Shown piece after piece: positions 28,322 to 37,998 of a stretch of 64,000 bases of DNA. Numbering within the stretch: the first letter of the stretch is position 1; the number at the start of each line of letters is the position of its first letter. The translations under genes and the position numbers were made by a program. Source of the DNA: Bacteroidota bacterium (GTDB lineage Bacteria > Bacteroidota > Bacteroidia > B-17B0 > Aurantibacillaceae). The stretch is taken from assembly GCA_029237825.1 (NCBI GenBank), contig JAQZBQ010000001.1, positions 124,001-188,000 on the forward strand, read 5' to 3'. The notes beneath the pieces were generated by a model. The model had not been told where the DNA came from and searched no databases. It worked only from the letters and a program-made list of their open reading frames with translations.

Positions 28322-29351
28322 TAACACACACAACAAAAATGCATTTCAATTTTGGAATGCCAACCGCTGTTTTACCAACTCCTTTTTCCTGCTTTCTTTA
28401 TTTATGTATTTGCCTGCAATAGTAAAAGGCCAAGCCCTGCTACCAACAGCCGAAACAGCATTTGAAAGCCAATTACCGTTCAACACTGAATATATAAAAA
28501 CACAGAAAATAAAATCCATTACATTTGATATTATTGATAAAAAAGACTTACAGGTTGCAGAAGACAAAGGGCTTTTAAATTATTATGAATTTAACAAAGA
28601 AGGCCTGATTACTCGTTTTTATTATACATCAATCATTAAAACCATTCAAAAAGAGTTTCATACAGGCCCAAAATACCATAAGCGAAAACTAGTGAGTAAC
28701 GGGCATTCGTATATAAAAAACGAATACGTGTACGACACAGTTTCCACGAATTACTTTTATACCCCCGAAAACAAGCTCAAGCTAAAGCGGTACAACGATG
28801 GCACTTACTATGAAAGTTTTTATTACGACTATACTCCGGATGGGAAAGTAGCAAAAGAAAAACGCTATAAAGAAACCAACATCTCGGAAAACAAACACGA
28901 ATTTCGTCTTGGCGGTCAGTACCTCATCAGCGCAGAAACGTATTCCTATCAATCAACGGGTAAAAACCAGTTTAAAAAAATAAGTATGAATGATGAAGGG
29001 AGGCCGTATAAAGAGTCGATTTACACATTGAACGATGCTAAAAAAATAATAAGTATCAACGAACAATATACTGTTGCATGGATAACCCAAAACAGTTCAT
29101 TTAATTACAACACGAAGGGTCAACTTATAAAAGCAAGTTATAAAAGCAATGCTAATGGTGAAGAGGAACAATTACGAACGTATGAATACGATTCAAAAGA
29201 TTGCTTGCTGACTGAAAAGCACTTTAAAAATGGCGTTTTACTGAAAGAGATCAGTTATGTTACTGATACCTATAACCGGGTTAACTCCTATATTATCCGT
29301 GATCCAAATAATAAAACCATCCGAATCACAAAATTATTTTACCAGTATTAA
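28302..29351 (+). CDS. Exported hypothetical protein with YD-like strand repeats
   Basis: A hydrophobic stretch at about residues 26-43 ending in VKGQ looks like a signal peptide behind an unusually long N-terminus. The best visible start is a TTG overlapping the DUF255 gene, so the start is uncertain. From about 130 onward, tyrosine-rich strand repeats resembling YD/RHS or MORN-like repeats recur ([62 protein letters not shown]). The protein is probably periplasmic or surface located. It is translationally coupled to, or at least overlapping, the DUF255 gene. No function can be assigned. Confidence 0.65.
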   Translation: MKKQELNNTHNKNAFQFWNANRCFTNSFFLLSLFMYLPAIVKGQALLPTAETAFESQLPFNTEYIKTQKIKSITFDIIDKKDLQVAEDKGLLNYYEFNKEGLITRFYYTSIIKTIQKEFHTGPKYHKRKLVSNGHSYIKNEYVYDTVSTNYFYTPENKLKLKRYNDGTYYESFYYDYTPDGKVAKEKRYKETNISENKHEFRLGGQYLISAETYSYQSTGKNQFKKISMNDEGRPYKESIYTLNDAKKIISINEQYTVAWITQNSSFNYNTKGQLIKASYKSNANGEEEQLRTYEYDSKDCLLTEKHFKNGVLLKEISYVTDTYNRVNSYIIRDPNNKTIRITKLFYQY

Positions 29352-29888
29352 CTATTTATCACGGTAAATCACCAAATTAATAATTCCTTTGGTGGGAGTA
29401 CTATTATCTGTTAACGAAACTACGAATGGCTTCCGCTGACCCTCGAAGCAATTGTAAACGACAAACCCTTTATCTTCGGTAGGATTTGGCAACTTCTTCT
29501 CATAATAGGTTTTAAGATCCATAAATAAACGGGCACTTAAATCAACGTCGTTGCAATCAATCTCAACGTCAACTTCGTCTAGGCTGTCATTTTTTAAATT
29601 ATACGCAACTGAATAACTGGTCACGCTATCAATTTCGTATTCAAAGTAAAGATAATCATGGTCCACTTCTGTAGGCGCCTTTGTTTCGGCCTTTGTAATG
29701 ACAGAGGCAGGACTGTTTAAGTCGATCCCTCTTATTACACCTTCTTTTGAACGTATAATTTCATCCAGCGCCTCGCTGTATTCTGGAAAAATACGTGGCT
29801 TTTCTTGTTTAACTTCAGCAGGCTCCTGCCGGCATGAAAAAAAACCAATCGTTACAACTAATAAACCGAAATAAAATAAATGACGCAT
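29352..29888 (-). CDS. Hypothetical lipoprotein
   Basis: The N-terminus has a hydrophobic core and a lipobox (IGFFSC, Cys19), so the mature protein should be lipid-anchored in the envelope. The ~160-residue mature part is acidic and alternates beta strands (YLYFEYEIDSVTSYSVAYNL, DEVDVEID) with a short helix (LFMDLKTYYEKKL). I recognise no family. Its stop codon touches the stop codon of the convergent YD-like gene with no gap. Confidence 0.7.
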   Translation of the reverse strand: MRHLFYFGLLVVTIGFFSCRQEPAEVKQEKPRIFPEYSEALDEIIRSKEGVIRGIDLNSPASVITKAETKAPTEVDHDYLYFEYEIDSVTSYSVAYNLKNDSLDEVDVEIDCNDVDLSARLFMDLKTYYEKKLPNPTEDKGFVVYNCFEGQRKPFVVSLTDNSTPTKGIINLVIYRDK

Positions 29889-29941
29889 ATAATGTTTTAA
29901 TGTCTTCTGTTATTGAATCAGGACATATTTTTCTGTAGGCA

Positions 29942-31483
29942 CTATGCCGAGGCTTCCTCCTCCTCAGCTTTTTTTTCTGGTCTCATCTGCGGGAACAACA
30001 GAACATCCTGGATAGAAGGCTGATTTGTCAGCAACATACACAAACGGTCGATTCCAAATCCAATTCCTGCTGTGGGCGGCATTCCATATTCAAGAGCACG
30101 TAAGAAGTCGTAATCAATGAACATCGCTTCATCATCGCCACGTTCCATTAATTTAACCTGGTCCTCGAAGCGTTCCCGCTGATCAATCGGATCGTTTAAT
30201 TCCGAATAAGCATTGGCAATTTCTTTTCCATTAATCATTAATTCAAAACGTTCAACCAGTCCTGCCTCTGTCCGGTGCTTTTTAGTTAACGGACTCATTT
30301 CAACCGGATAGTCAGTAATAAAGGTTGGTTGAATGTAATTCCCTTCACATTTTTCCCCGAAAAGCGTGTCGATTAATTTTGCTTTACCCATCGACTCATC
30401 AATTTCGATATATAGCTGTTTACAAACTGTTCTTAGCTCCGCTTCATCCATTTTGCTGACATCGATTCCAGTATGCTCTTTAATTGCATCCATAATAGTG
30501 ATGCGTTTGAACGGTGGTGCAAAACTGATTGTTTTATCGCCTACCACCACATCAGTAGTTCCATGCAAATCCATGGCTATTTTCTCTAGTAATTTTTCAG
30601 TGGTGTTCATCATCCAGAAATAATCGCGGTAAGCCACGTAAAATTCAAGTACAGTAAACTCAGGATTATGAGTTCTGTCCATTCCTTCGTTTCGGAAGTT
30701 CCGGCTAAATTCATACACCCAATCAAACCCACCAACTATAAGTCTTTTTAAATAAAGTTCATTTGCAATTCGTAAGTACAACGGCATGTCAAGCGCGTTG
30801 TGGTGTGTTAAAAAAGGTCGCGCGGCTGCACCTCCTGGAATTGATTGCAACACAGGCGTGTCAACCTCTAAAGCGCCATGATCATTTAAAAAGTTTCGGA
30901 TAGAAGAAATAATTTTTGTTCGTTGCGAAAAGGTTTTTTTTACCGCGGGGTTAATGATCAAATCTACATAACGTTGCCTGTAACGGAACTCCGGATCAGT
31001 AACTTCATCAAATGCATTTCCGTCCGCATCCGTTTTCACAACTGGTAGGGGTTTCAACGCCTTACTTAATAGTTTCAAGGAGGTCACATGGATGGAAGTT
31101 TCGCCCGTTTTAGTTGTGAATACGTATCCTTCAATTCCGATAATATCCCCAAGGTCAATTAACTTTTTCCAAACAATATCATATAAAATTTTATCATTTT
31201 CATCAGGGCAAATATCATCTCTCCGCACATAAATCTGGATGCGTTCTGTACTGTCCTGTAACACAGCGAAAGCAGCCTTTCCCATATCACGTACACTCAT
31301 GATACGGCCAGCAAGTTTAATATCCTTATAATTGAGTTTATCGCGCTCATAATTTTCTTTGATATCAAGCGCAGTAACATTTACTTTAAATTCCTCGGCA
31401 GGATAAGGATCAATTCCCAATTTTTTCAATTCGGTTAATTTTTCCCGTCTTAATTCTTCTTGTTCGCTCAGTTCCTGAAACAT
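29942..31483 (-). CDS. lysS: Lysyl-tRNA synthetase, class II
   Basis: This enzyme charges tRNA-Lys. It has an N-terminal OB-fold anticodon-binding domain (about 55-150; KLAGRIMSVRDMGKAAFAVLQD) and a class II catalytic core with motif 1 (about 185-215; FLNDHGALEVDTPVLQSIPGGAAARPF), motif 2 (EFSRNFRNEGMDRTHNPEFTVLE, about 260-283) and motif 3 (PTAGIGFGIDRLCMLL, near 475). The 513-residue length is usual. The tail is acidic and low complexity (EKKAEEEEASA), a common feature in Bacteroidota. It is monocistronic, 53 bp upstream of the lipoprotein gene's start. Confidence 0.97.
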   Translation of the reverse strand: MFQELSEQEELRREKLTELKKLGIDPYPAEEFKVNVTALDIKENYERDKLNYKDIKLAGRIMSVRDMGKAAFAVLQDSTERIQIYVRRDDICPDENDKILYDIVWKKLIDLGDIIGIEGYVFTTKTGETSIHVTSLKLLSKALKPLPVVKTDADGNAFDEVTDPEFRYRQRYVDLIINPAVKKTFSQRTKIISSIRNFLNDHGALEVDTPVLQSIPGGAAARPFLTHHNALDMPLYLRIANELYLKRLIVGGFDWVYEFSRNFRNEGMDRTHNPEFTVLEFYVAYRDYFWMMNTTEKLLEKIAMDLHGTTDVVVGDKTISFAPPFKRITIMDAIKEHTGIDVSKMDEAELRTVCKQLYIEIDESMGKAKLIDTLFGEKCEGNYIQPTFITDYPVEMSPLTKKHRTEAGLVERFELMINGKEIANAYSELNDPIDQRERFEDQVKLMERGDDEAMFIDYDFLRALEYGMPPTAGIGFGIDRLCMLLTNQPSIQDVLLFPQMRPEKKAEEEEASA

Positions 31484-31683
31484 TTGTAGTTATTTTTGCC
31501 CGAAGTTAACGAAATAGTAAAGCATGCCCTTACAGGAAATTCCTTAACTATTCACAATTTATCAATATTCGGGTCACCTTAAATTACTATTGTAGCGTAG
31601 TCCTTAATTTTTGGTTCCAGCGATACCCAAAGCGATTTAATATATTTTTAGACTGGAGGCAAAGAAAATGGATAAATTAAGCC

Positions 31684-31691
31684 TATTTTTG
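31684..31691 (+). promoter_or_regulatory. Candidate -7 element (TATTTTTG) almost at the start codon
   Basis: It matches TAnnTTTG exactly but ends only 4 nt before the ATG of the barrel protein. If used, the transcript would be essentially leaderless. No -33 box is seen at the usual distance, so a chance match is possible. Confidence 0.3.
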
Positions 31692-31695
31692 AATA

Positions 31696-32646
31696 ATGAA
31701 GCTCCGATTAATCCTTACACACCTTCTGTTTTGCGTTATTTGCTCACATTCGCTAACTGGATTTGCACAGGAAGACGACGTTTCTAATGATTCCAGTTCT
31801 TTCCGATCAGGGTACAAACATAAAGGATTTCACGCGGGGTTATACGTGGGTGCGTTCTGGGCAAACAGGCACACAGCATACATTTACGATGGATATGGCT
31901 TTGATGAAAACGGACAACGCAATACATTTTCGAACAGCATCCTTTATAACCAGATTGTGAATGTTTATGGAGGAGCTAATGGCGGCAACGATTATATAGC
32001 CCAACTCCTGAATGTGAACCATGGAGACTGGTATTTTACTGAACAAGACATGCCTATTAACCTGCGTTATACAACTACGTACCTGGTTGGTTTAAACGCT
32101 CGCTATCAGATTCATAAAAAAGCGGGGATCATGTTAAACATTAATGCGTCAAAACTGATTGTCAACGGTAAATTCACCATCAGCTCAACCACACGTAATA
32201 ACGGCTTTCAAAGCCAGGCTAAAATAAATGAGTTTACCATCACCGGTGCAGAACAACGATTGATGTTTCAGTTAGGGTACCAGAGAATCCTGGGTGATAA
32301 TGAAAAATTAAATTTAATGGTAGAAGGCGGATTAAACATCATATTTTCCAAAGCCCAGAAAAATCAGGCTTTTTTAAATAGTGAGTTAAATGAAGGTGCA
32401 AACAATTTTACAATCGATTTAATGACTGTCTACAATCAACCACCGTATAGCTTTTACAGTGTTAAATATTTAATTGGAGCGGGTATTGGTGCAGTGGGCG
32501 GCATTGGCTTTCATCTCACTTTTAATCCCAGGTACACAGTTCAGCTTCTTTACAGTCCTTCATACGACCGGGTGGGACTTGGCTATAACCCATCATTCAG
32601 ACTCCAGCACGGTGTTGGCTTAAGGGTATATTTCAATATGAGCTAA
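31696..32646 (+). CDS. Outer-membrane beta-barrel-like protein, function unknown
   Basis: A signal peptide (about 1-24, ending GFAQ) is followed by a sequence dominated by alternating beta strands with aromatic girdles and Gly/Asn turns (GFHAGLYVGAFWANR, YLVGLNARYQIHKKAGIMLNINASKL, LMFQLGYQRILGDNEKLNLMVEGGLNI, LIGAGIGAVGGIGFHLTF, GVGLRVYFNMS). This is typical of PorT/OmpA-like outer-membrane barrels of Bacteroidota, but I cannot name a family. It stands alone. Its stop directly adjoins the stop of the convergent corA. Confidence 0.72.
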   Translation: MKLRLILTHLLFCVICSHSLTGFAQEDDVSNDSSSFRSGYKHKGFHAGLYVGAFWANRHTAYIYDGYGFDENGQRNTFSNSILYNQIVNVYGGANGGNDYIAQLLNVNHGDWYFTEQDMPINLRYTTTYLVGLNARYQIHKKAGIMLNINASKLIVNGKFTISSTTRNNGFQSQAKINEFTITGAEQRLMFQLGYQRILGDNEKLNLMVEGGLNIIFSKAQKNQAFLNSELNEGANNFTIDLMTVYNQPPYSFYSVKYLIGAGIGAVGGIGFHLTFNPRYTVQLLYSPSYDRVGLGYNPSFRLQHGVGLRVYFNMS

Positions 32647-33693
32647 TCAGATCCACTTTTTTTTCCTGAAATAAAAAAGTAGTCCGATAATGATACTGAG
32701 CATGACTCCCCATGTAATATAGTAACCATTTCTACTATGTATTTCGGGCATATTGTCGAAATTCATACCATAGACTCCGGCAATAAAAGTCACAGGAATG
32801 AAAATGGAGGACATGATGGTGAGTACCTTCATGACCTCGTTCATGCGATTAGCGTTTGTGCTTAAATAAATGTCCATTATTCCGGATAATAGGTCACGGT
32901 AGGTTTCAACCGTGTCAATGATTCGGGTCACATGATCGCTTAAATCATGTAAATAAATATCACTGGAAGGATTGATCAGGGTAGTTTCTGAACGAATCAT
33001 ATTATTGATCATATCGCGCATTGGCCACACTTGTTTTCGTAGGTAAATCATTTCACGCTTTAAATGATATAGTGCCAATAATGACTTCTTATCGGATGAG
33101 TCGATGATGTCCTCCTCTATTAATTCTATTCTGTCTCCAATTTTTTCAATTGCCATAAAATAGCAATCCACAACAGCATCCATCACAGCATAAGCAAGAT
33201 AATCCGGACCTAATTTTCTCACACGTCCTTTATTTTGTCTAAGGCGGGAACGGATGATATCAAACGCATCGCCGTTATGTGGTTCCTGGAAAGAGATAAC
33301 TGTATTTTTACATAAGATTACAGCAAGTTGTTCCGCTTCTACTTTGGTCCCATAGCTGATCATCTTCATAATAGCAACTACATAATGATCATAATCCTCA
33401 AACTTAGGCCGCTGATCCACGTGTACAATATCTTCCAGGGTTAAAGGGTGGATATTATAGATCCTGCCAATTTCTTCTACCAATTCGGGACGATGCAGAC
33501 CTTCCACATTGATCCATTTCACCATATTTGGTTTTACGTGAGATAAACAGTCAGAAAGATCATAGAACTCTTCTTCAAAAAAATCAGTTTCGTTGTACTC
33601 AATCAGCGTTATCTTGACGCGATCAGTGCGTATTTCACCATTGTAAAATAATGTGCCGGGAGGGGCGCCGATATTTTCTGAAACGGAAGGCAT
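32647..33693 (-). CDS. corA: CorA family magnesium/cobalt transporter
   Basis: This homopentameric inner-membrane Mg2+ channel has a large cytosolic N-terminal funnel (about 1-280; VDQRPKFEDYDHYVVAIMKM, GDAFDIIRSRLRQNKGRVRKLG) and two C-terminal helices. The first ends in the signature GMN (VYGMNFDNMPEIH), the pore-mouth selectivity filter, and the second precedes the basic end FRKKKWI. I chose the ATG at 33693 (348 aa); a longer frame would need an ATT start. It lies 67 nt downstream of the aspartokinase gene on the same strand. Confidence 0.94.
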   Translation of the reverse strand: MPSVSENIGAPPGTLFYNGEIRTDRVKITLIEYNETDFFEEEFYDLSDCLSHVKPNMVKWINVEGLHRPELVEEIGRIYNIHPLTLEDIVHVDQRPKFEDYDHYVVAIMKMISYGTKVEAEQLAVILCKNTVISFQEPHNGDAFDIIRSRLRQNKGRVRKLGPDYLAYAVMDAVVDCYFMAIEKIGDRIELIEEDIIDSSDKKSLLALYHLKREMIYLRKQVWPMRDMINNMIRSETTLINPSSDIYLHDLSDHVTRIIDTVETYRDLLSGIMDIYLSTNANRMNEVMKVLTIMSSIFIPVTFIAGVYGMNFDNMPEIHSRNGYYITWGVMLSIIIGLLFYFRKKKWI

Positions 33694-33760
33694 ACCTGAT
33701 AAAATTAATAACAAAAAGTAAAAAAACAATTACAAAAAAAAGCAGAACTATTTGAGCAAT

Positions 33761-35038
33761 CTACCCTGCCTGGGCTTCGCTTTTCATGACCATCTGAACG
33801 GTAAACCGGCTTCTTTGTTCCACTAAAATAACCTTATTACTTGTTAAAGAATCGATTGTTTCCTGTGTATAATAACGAACGGTCATTAACTCAAGTCCTG
33901 AATTATAGAGCACTTTAAATTGCTGCTGCAACTCCTCTACCAGACATTTAATCTTATCCGGATCACTGTCGCAACAAACTGAAAAACTTATGGCTGACAA
34001 TTGCATGAGGTTGATTTTAATGCCATGCTTAGAAAATAATTCGAAGATATCACTAAGGTTGTCTTCAGCGATAAAAGAAAAATCCTTCGGCTGTATCGAA
34101 ATCAAAACCTGATCTACTTTGAAAATGTAAGATGGTATATTCAGCCTTTTTTCACCATCCCTGATAATTGTTCCCTCACTTTTAGGTTCAAGAAAAGATT
34201 TAACATACAACGGAATATTTTTATTTTGAAGAGGCTTGATTGTTTTAGGATGAATTACTGTTGCGCCATAATACGTAAGTTCAATGGCATCATGGTATGA
34301 AAGTTCGTCAATTTTCTTTGTGCGTGCAAACCATTTGGGATCGGCATTTAAGACGCCAGGAACATCCTTCCATATTGTAACGGACTCGGCATTGAGACAG
34401 TAAGCTAAGATAGAAGCTGTGTAATCAGACCCTTCCCGACCTAAAGTAGTTGTAAAGTTTTCTGAGGTACCCCCAATAAAACCCTGCGTAACCATAATGT
34501 CAACGCTTTTCAAAAGTGGCGGGACATCTTTAGTGATGAGAGTTTCTGTGAGTGGGAAATCCACTTTTCCTTCGCGATACGTGTTATCTGTTTGTATGAG
34601 GCTTCGCACGTCTACCCATTTATTTTTTATACCAACTTCATTCAGATAGGCTGAAACTATTTTCGTAGAAAGTAACTCGCCCATGCTCACAATCTGGTCA
34701 TATTCAAAATCAAAACCCTGCGTTGGATCATCTTCAATGATCCAATGAATTTCTACAAAACTATTCTCAAGTTCTGTAAAAATATGGTGAGCCGGCGATG
34801 GGAAAAGCTCGTGACAGATATTGAAATGATAGGTTTTGATTTCTTCTAAAATAGCCTCTGCGTCCTCCGATTTATAAAAATAGGCTTTTGTAAGTCGCTC
34901 TAGGTTGTTGGTGGTTTTTCCCATAGCCGAAACAACAACACAGAGTTTTGAAAGAGGAAATTGTCTTAAAACCTCAGCAACATTCTTTACGTTTTCCGCG
35001 TCCTTAACTGAAGCTCCGCCAAATTTAAATACCTGCAT
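33761..35038 (-). CDS. lysC: Aspartate kinase (monofunctional)
   Basis: This enzyme phosphorylates L-aspartate as the entry step of lysine/DAP, threonine and methionine synthesis. The N-terminal KFGGASV motif, VVSAMGKTTNNL, TTLGREGSDYTAS and the GVLNADPKW segment mark the amino-acid kinase domain (about 1-280). The C-terminal ~130 residues are ACT-type (INLMQLSAISFSVCCDSD), so feedback control is likely. There is no homoserine dehydrogenase fusion. It follows mrp by 19 nt, so the two are probably co-transcribed. Since murE here has the DAP-type DNPR motif, this enzyme probably also feeds cell-wall DAP. Confidence 0.93.
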   Translation of the reverse strand: MQVFKFGGASVKDAENVKNVAEVLRQFPLSKLCVVVSAMGKTTNNLERLTKAYFYKSEDAEAILEEIKTYHFNICHELFPSPAHHIFTELENSFVEIHWIIEDDPTQGFDFEYDQIVSMGELLSTKIVSAYLNEVGIKNKWVDVRSLIQTDNTYREGKVDFPLTETLITKDVPPLLKSVDIMVTQGFIGGTSENFTTTLGREGSDYTASILAYCLNAESVTIWKDVPGVLNADPKWFARTKKIDELSYHDAIELTYYGATVIHPKTIKPLQNKNIPLYVKSFLEPKSEGTIIRDGEKRLNIPSYIFKVDQVLISIQPKDFSFIAEDNLSDIFELFSKHGIKINLMQLSAISFSVCCDSDPDKIKCLVEELQQQFKVLYNSGLELMTVRYYTQETIDSLTSNKVILVEQRSRFTVQMVMKSEAQAG

Positions 35039-35057
35039 AAGGTTAAGTCAAACAAAA

Positions 35058-36152
35058 TTAAACTTTCTCGGCGCTTTGTTTTACTTTTTGCGCATTCAAA
35101 ATTGCAACCTGCTGAGCAACATTTTGGGCCATTTCGCGGAACGCTAAAGCCTGCGGCGTGGTTTCCTGTAAAATTGCAGGTCTTCCGGCATCACCGGATT
35201 CACGAATGCTTTGAACTAATGGTATCTGACCTAATAACGGAAGGTCCATTTCGGTAGCCAAATTCTTAGCGCCATCACGCCCAAAGATATAATATTTATT
35301 GCCCGGTAATTCTTCCGGCGTAAAATATGCCATATTCTCTACTATGCCTAAAACGGGAACATTGATGGCAGGTAATTTAAATAAAGCGATTCCTTTGCGC
35401 GCATCCGCTAAAGCTACCTGCTGTGGAGTACTTACAATAACGGCTCCAGTAATTGGCACTGTGCTGCAAAGAGTAATTTGAATATCACCAGTTCCCGGAG
35501 GAAGATCGACAATTAAATAATCGAGCTCGCCCCATGCGGTATCAGTAAATAATTGCGTTAAGGCCTTAGAGGCCATTGGCCCTCGCAAAGCAATAACCTG
35601 ATCAGGGCCAGCCAAAAATCCAACAGAATTTAATTTAACGCCATAGCTCTCAACGGGTTTCATTTTCGGTTTTCCTTCGTACTCTCCTTTCCCGGGCATA
35701 TCATTCTGCACATCAAACATAATGGTTTGAGATGGACCATAAATATCAGCATCCACTAAACCTACTTTAGCGCCCTGTTTAGCCAGAGCTACCGCAAGAT
35801 TTGCAGATACAGTAGATTTTCCAACGCCACCTTTCCCGGAAGCTACAGCAATCACGTTTCTAACTTTCGATAAGGTTCCAAGGTCTTTTTCTCTACTCGT
35901 TGTTACATTGGCCGTCATATTTACATTAACCAATGCTTCCTTATCCACATAATGCTTTATGGCGTTGATACACGCATTGTGGATCATATCTTTCATAGGG
36001 CAGGCAGGAGTAGTTAGCACTACAGTAAATGAAACATTTTTTCCGTTCACCGCCACGTCCTTAATCATTCCCAAGGTAACCAGGTCTTTTTTAAGATCCG
36101 GGTCATCCACATATTTTAATGCGTTGATAACGCTGTCTACTGTAATTTCCAT
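35058..36152 (-). CDS. mrp: Mrp/NBP35-family Fe-S cluster carrier ATPase
   Basis: An N-terminal MIP18/DUF59 domain (about 1-80; DPDLKKDLVTLGMIKDV, TTPACPMKDMI) is followed by a deviant-Walker P-loop NTPase (GKGGVGKST at 106-114; LVDADIYGPSQ; DLPPGTGDIQIT). The family carries or loads Fe-S clusters onto apo-proteins. The CxxC often found before the final third in other phyla is absent here (the ENMAYFTPEELPGNKYYIFG region has none), as I recall for Bacteroidota homologs. Cytosolic. It lies between gatA and lysC on the same strand. Confidence 0.93.
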   Translation of the reverse strand: MEITVDSVINALKYVDDPDLKKDLVTLGMIKDVAVNGKNVSFTVVLTTPACPMKDMIHNACINAIKHYVDKEALVNVNMTANVTTSREKDLGTLSKVRNVIAVASGKGGVGKSTVSANLAVALAKQGAKVGLVDADIYGPSQTIMFDVQNDMPGKGEYEGKPKMKPVESYGVKLNSVGFLAGPDQVIALRGPMASKALTQLFTDTAWGELDYLIVDLPPGTGDIQITLCSTVPITGAVIVSTPQQVALADARKGIALFKLPAINVPVLGIVENMAYFTPEELPGNKYYIFGRDGAKNLATEMDLPLLGQIPLVQSIRESGDAGRPAILQETTPQALAFREMAQNVAQQVAILNAQKVKQSAEKV

Positions 36153-36235
36153 TGTCGTATGTTGTTTATCCGCAGAATCTACGAAGTATTATCTCGAAAT
36201 TGCAGAACTTTAATATTATCTTTTCAGTTCAGGTT

Positions 36236-37648
36236 TTATATCTGGTTAGCCAGATTCAATAAATTTCCTTCTTCAAAATCACGTCCCATAATCTGTAGGC
36301 CAATCGGCAAACCATTGCTGTGCATGCCATTCGGCACCGAAATTGCCGGGCATCCAACGATGTTTGCCTGTACGGTAAAAATATCTTCAAGGTACATTTT
36401 GATGGGATCAGTGCTGTTCTTCCCGAATTCAAATGCTGTACCGGGAGTAGAAGGCGTTACAATGAAATCATGCTCAGTAAGTATTTCACGTGTTTTCTGA
36501 CGGATCTTATTTCTAACTTTCTGTGCCTTTCCATAATAAGCATCATAGTAGCCGGCACTTAACACAAATGTGCCTAACATAATACGGCGTTTTACCTCCT
36601 TACCAAAACCTTCACTCCGCGTTTTTTTATAGGTACTTTCTAAATCCGTTGCATTTGGGCTTCTGTATCCAAAGTGAACACCATCAAAACGTGAAAGGTT
36701 GGAAGATGCTTCAGCGGTAGTTAATACATAATAGGTAGGAACAAGAAAATCGAGGAATGGAAAATCAACTCCTGTTACTTCATGACCACTGGCTTTTAAT
36801 TTTTCGAGGGCATTTAATGTTTGTTTCTTGACTTCAGGATCTAAACCGTTAGATTCCACACACTCATTCAGGTATGCAATCCTGAACTTTTTATCTTCGG
36901 ATAATCCCGATGTATAGCTGTCCACTTTTTTTTGGGATGCTGTTGTGTCAAATTCATCTTTTCCAGCCATAATTTCAAGCAATAGTGCTGCATCTTCAAC
37001 CGTTTTCGTAATCGGACCAATCTGATCAAAAGAAGAGGCGTAAGCAACCAATCCCCAACGCGAAATCCGACCATAGGTTGGCTTTAATCCAACTGTTCCT
37101 GTAAATGAAGCAGGCTGCCGAATTGAACCGCCCGTATCTGAACCCAAAGCCACATGGCACAAATTAGCAGCAACTGCAACTGCAGACCCTCCTGATGATC
37201 CACCAGGCACCGTTTTTTCGTTTATCGGATTCAGTACTTTACCAAAAGCAGAATTCTCATTACTACTCCCCATCGCGAATTCATCACAATTCAAACGCCC
37301 GATTATAATAGCGTCTTCAGATAAAAGGCGTTCAACTACTGTTGAAGAATAAAGTGACTCGAAACCCTCCAGAATTTTAGAAGAACATGAAACTTTATGG
37401 CCTTTATAACAGATATTGTCTTTCAATCCGATTATTACACCCGCAAGTTTTCCTGCTGTCTTCCCTTTAATTTTCTCATCCACTAACAACGCTTGTGCTA
37501 AAGCAGACTCGTTGAAAACTTCGAGAAACGCGTTCAGGTGTTTTTTCTCTTCGATAAATTGAACGGTTTGGTTCACCAACTGAACACAAGAAGTATTGCC
37601 GGTAGCAAGGTCCGACTGAAGATTCTTTATTGTTGAAAATGTATACAC
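36236..37648 (-). CDS. gatA: Asp-tRNA(Asn)/Glu-tRNA(Gln) amidotransferase subunit A
   Basis: This is the glutaminase subunit of the GatCAB complex, which makes Gln-tRNA and/or Asn-tRNA by transamidation. It has the amidase-signature Ser-cisSer-Lys triad: Lys in IGLKDNICYKG, serines in GGSSGGSAVAVA and GSDTGGSIRQPA. I chose a GTG start at 37648 (470 aa; protein begins MYTFSTIKNLQSDL, matching the family's usual N-terminus). The longer frame begins inside the hairpin that terminates tatA. gatB and gatC are not in the window. Confidence 0.93.
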   Translation of the reverse strand: MYTFSTIKNLQSDLATGNTSCVQLVNQTVQFIEEKKHLNAFLEVFNESALAQALLVDEKIKGKTAGKLAGVIIGLKDNICYKGHKVSCSSKILEGFESLYSSTVVERLLSEDAIIIGRLNCDEFAMGSSNENSAFGKVLNPINEKTVPGGSSGGSAVAVAANLCHVALGSDTGGSIRQPASFTGTVGLKPTYGRISRWGLVAYASSFDQIGPITKTVEDAALLLEIMAGKDEFDTTASQKKVDSYTSGLSEDKKFRIAYLNECVESNGLDPEVKKQTLNALEKLKASGHEVTGVDFPFLDFLVPTYYVLTTAEASSNLSRFDGVHFGYRSPNATDLESTYKKTRSEGFGKEVKRRIMLGTFVLSAGYYDAYYGKAQKVRNKIRQKTREILTEHDFIVTPSTPGTAFEFGKNSTDPIKMYLEDIFTVQANIVGCPAISVPNGMHSNGLPIGLQIMGRDFEEGNLLNLANQI

Positions 37649-37667
37649 AATTGATCTATTAAAAAAT

Positions 37668-37698
37668 AAAAGCGTCACCCTAATAGAATGACGCTTTT
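37668..37698 (-). terminator. Rho-independent terminator behind tatA
   Basis: A 10-bp perfect stem (AAAAGCGTCA paired with TGACGCTTTT) with an 11-nt loop is followed on the minus strand by a T-rich run. It separates tatA from gatA and argues against the longest possible gatA frame. Confidence 0.85.
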
Positions 37699-37717
37699 AA
37701 AAATACAGTGAATTAAA

Positions 37718-37912
37718 TTATTTTTTTTCTACGTCAGTCGATTCAGAGGCGCCATCCTTGGCATCTTTAAATTCTTTCATCCCTTTACCTAATCCTTTCA
37801 TTAACTCAGGAATTTTTTTACCGCCGAACAGTAATAAAACAATTACTAAAATAATGATGATTTCCGGTGCACCCAGTCCGCCTAACATACCTAAGATTAA
37901 TGCTTGTGTCAT
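37718..37912 (-). CDS. tatA: Twin-arginine translocase subunit TatA/TatE
   Basis: This 64-residue protein has one short N-terminal transmembrane helix ([16 protein letters not shown]), the [21 protein letters not shown] amphipathic helix that follows the FG hinge, and a short charged tail. That is the full TatA layout. It forms the pore-lining component of the Tat pathway, which exports folded proteins; tatC is not in the window. It has the best promoter in the window upstream and its own terminator, so it is a one-gene transcription unit. Confidence 0.95.
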   Translation of the reverse strand: MTQALILGMLGGLGAPEIIIILVIVLLLFGGKKIPELMKGLGKGMKEFKDAKDGASESTDVEKK

Positions 37913-37930
37913 TGTAATAAATTTAGGCTA

Positions 37931-37961
37931 CAAATATACGGTTTTATTGCTTTTAAGCAAA
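37931..37961 (-). promoter_or_regulatory. Canonical Bacteroidota promoter of tatA (TTTG-N19-TATATTTG)
   Basis: On the minus strand TTTG is followed after exactly 19 nt by TATATTTG, a perfect match to the -33/-7 consensus of the main sigma factor of this phylum. The box ends 18 nt before the tatA start, giving a leader of about 15 nt. Confidence 0.8.
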
Positions 37962-37976
37962 TTGGAGGAAAACTAC

Positions 37977-37984
37977 TATTTTTG
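37977..37984 (+). promoter_or_regulatory. Candidate -7 promoter element for the epimerase gene (TATTTTTG)
   Basis: It matches TAnnTTTG exactly, 14 nt before the ATG of the epimerase gene, in the 86-bp gap shared with tatA. The -33 box is not clear. Confidence 0.5.
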
Positions 37985-37998
37985 GTAAAAATAGCGCC

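Noticed and set aside
37649-37678. Longer gatA reading frame
   Set aside because: Its first codons lie in the tatA terminator hairpin, and the next in-frame GTG gives the N-terminus typical of GatA.
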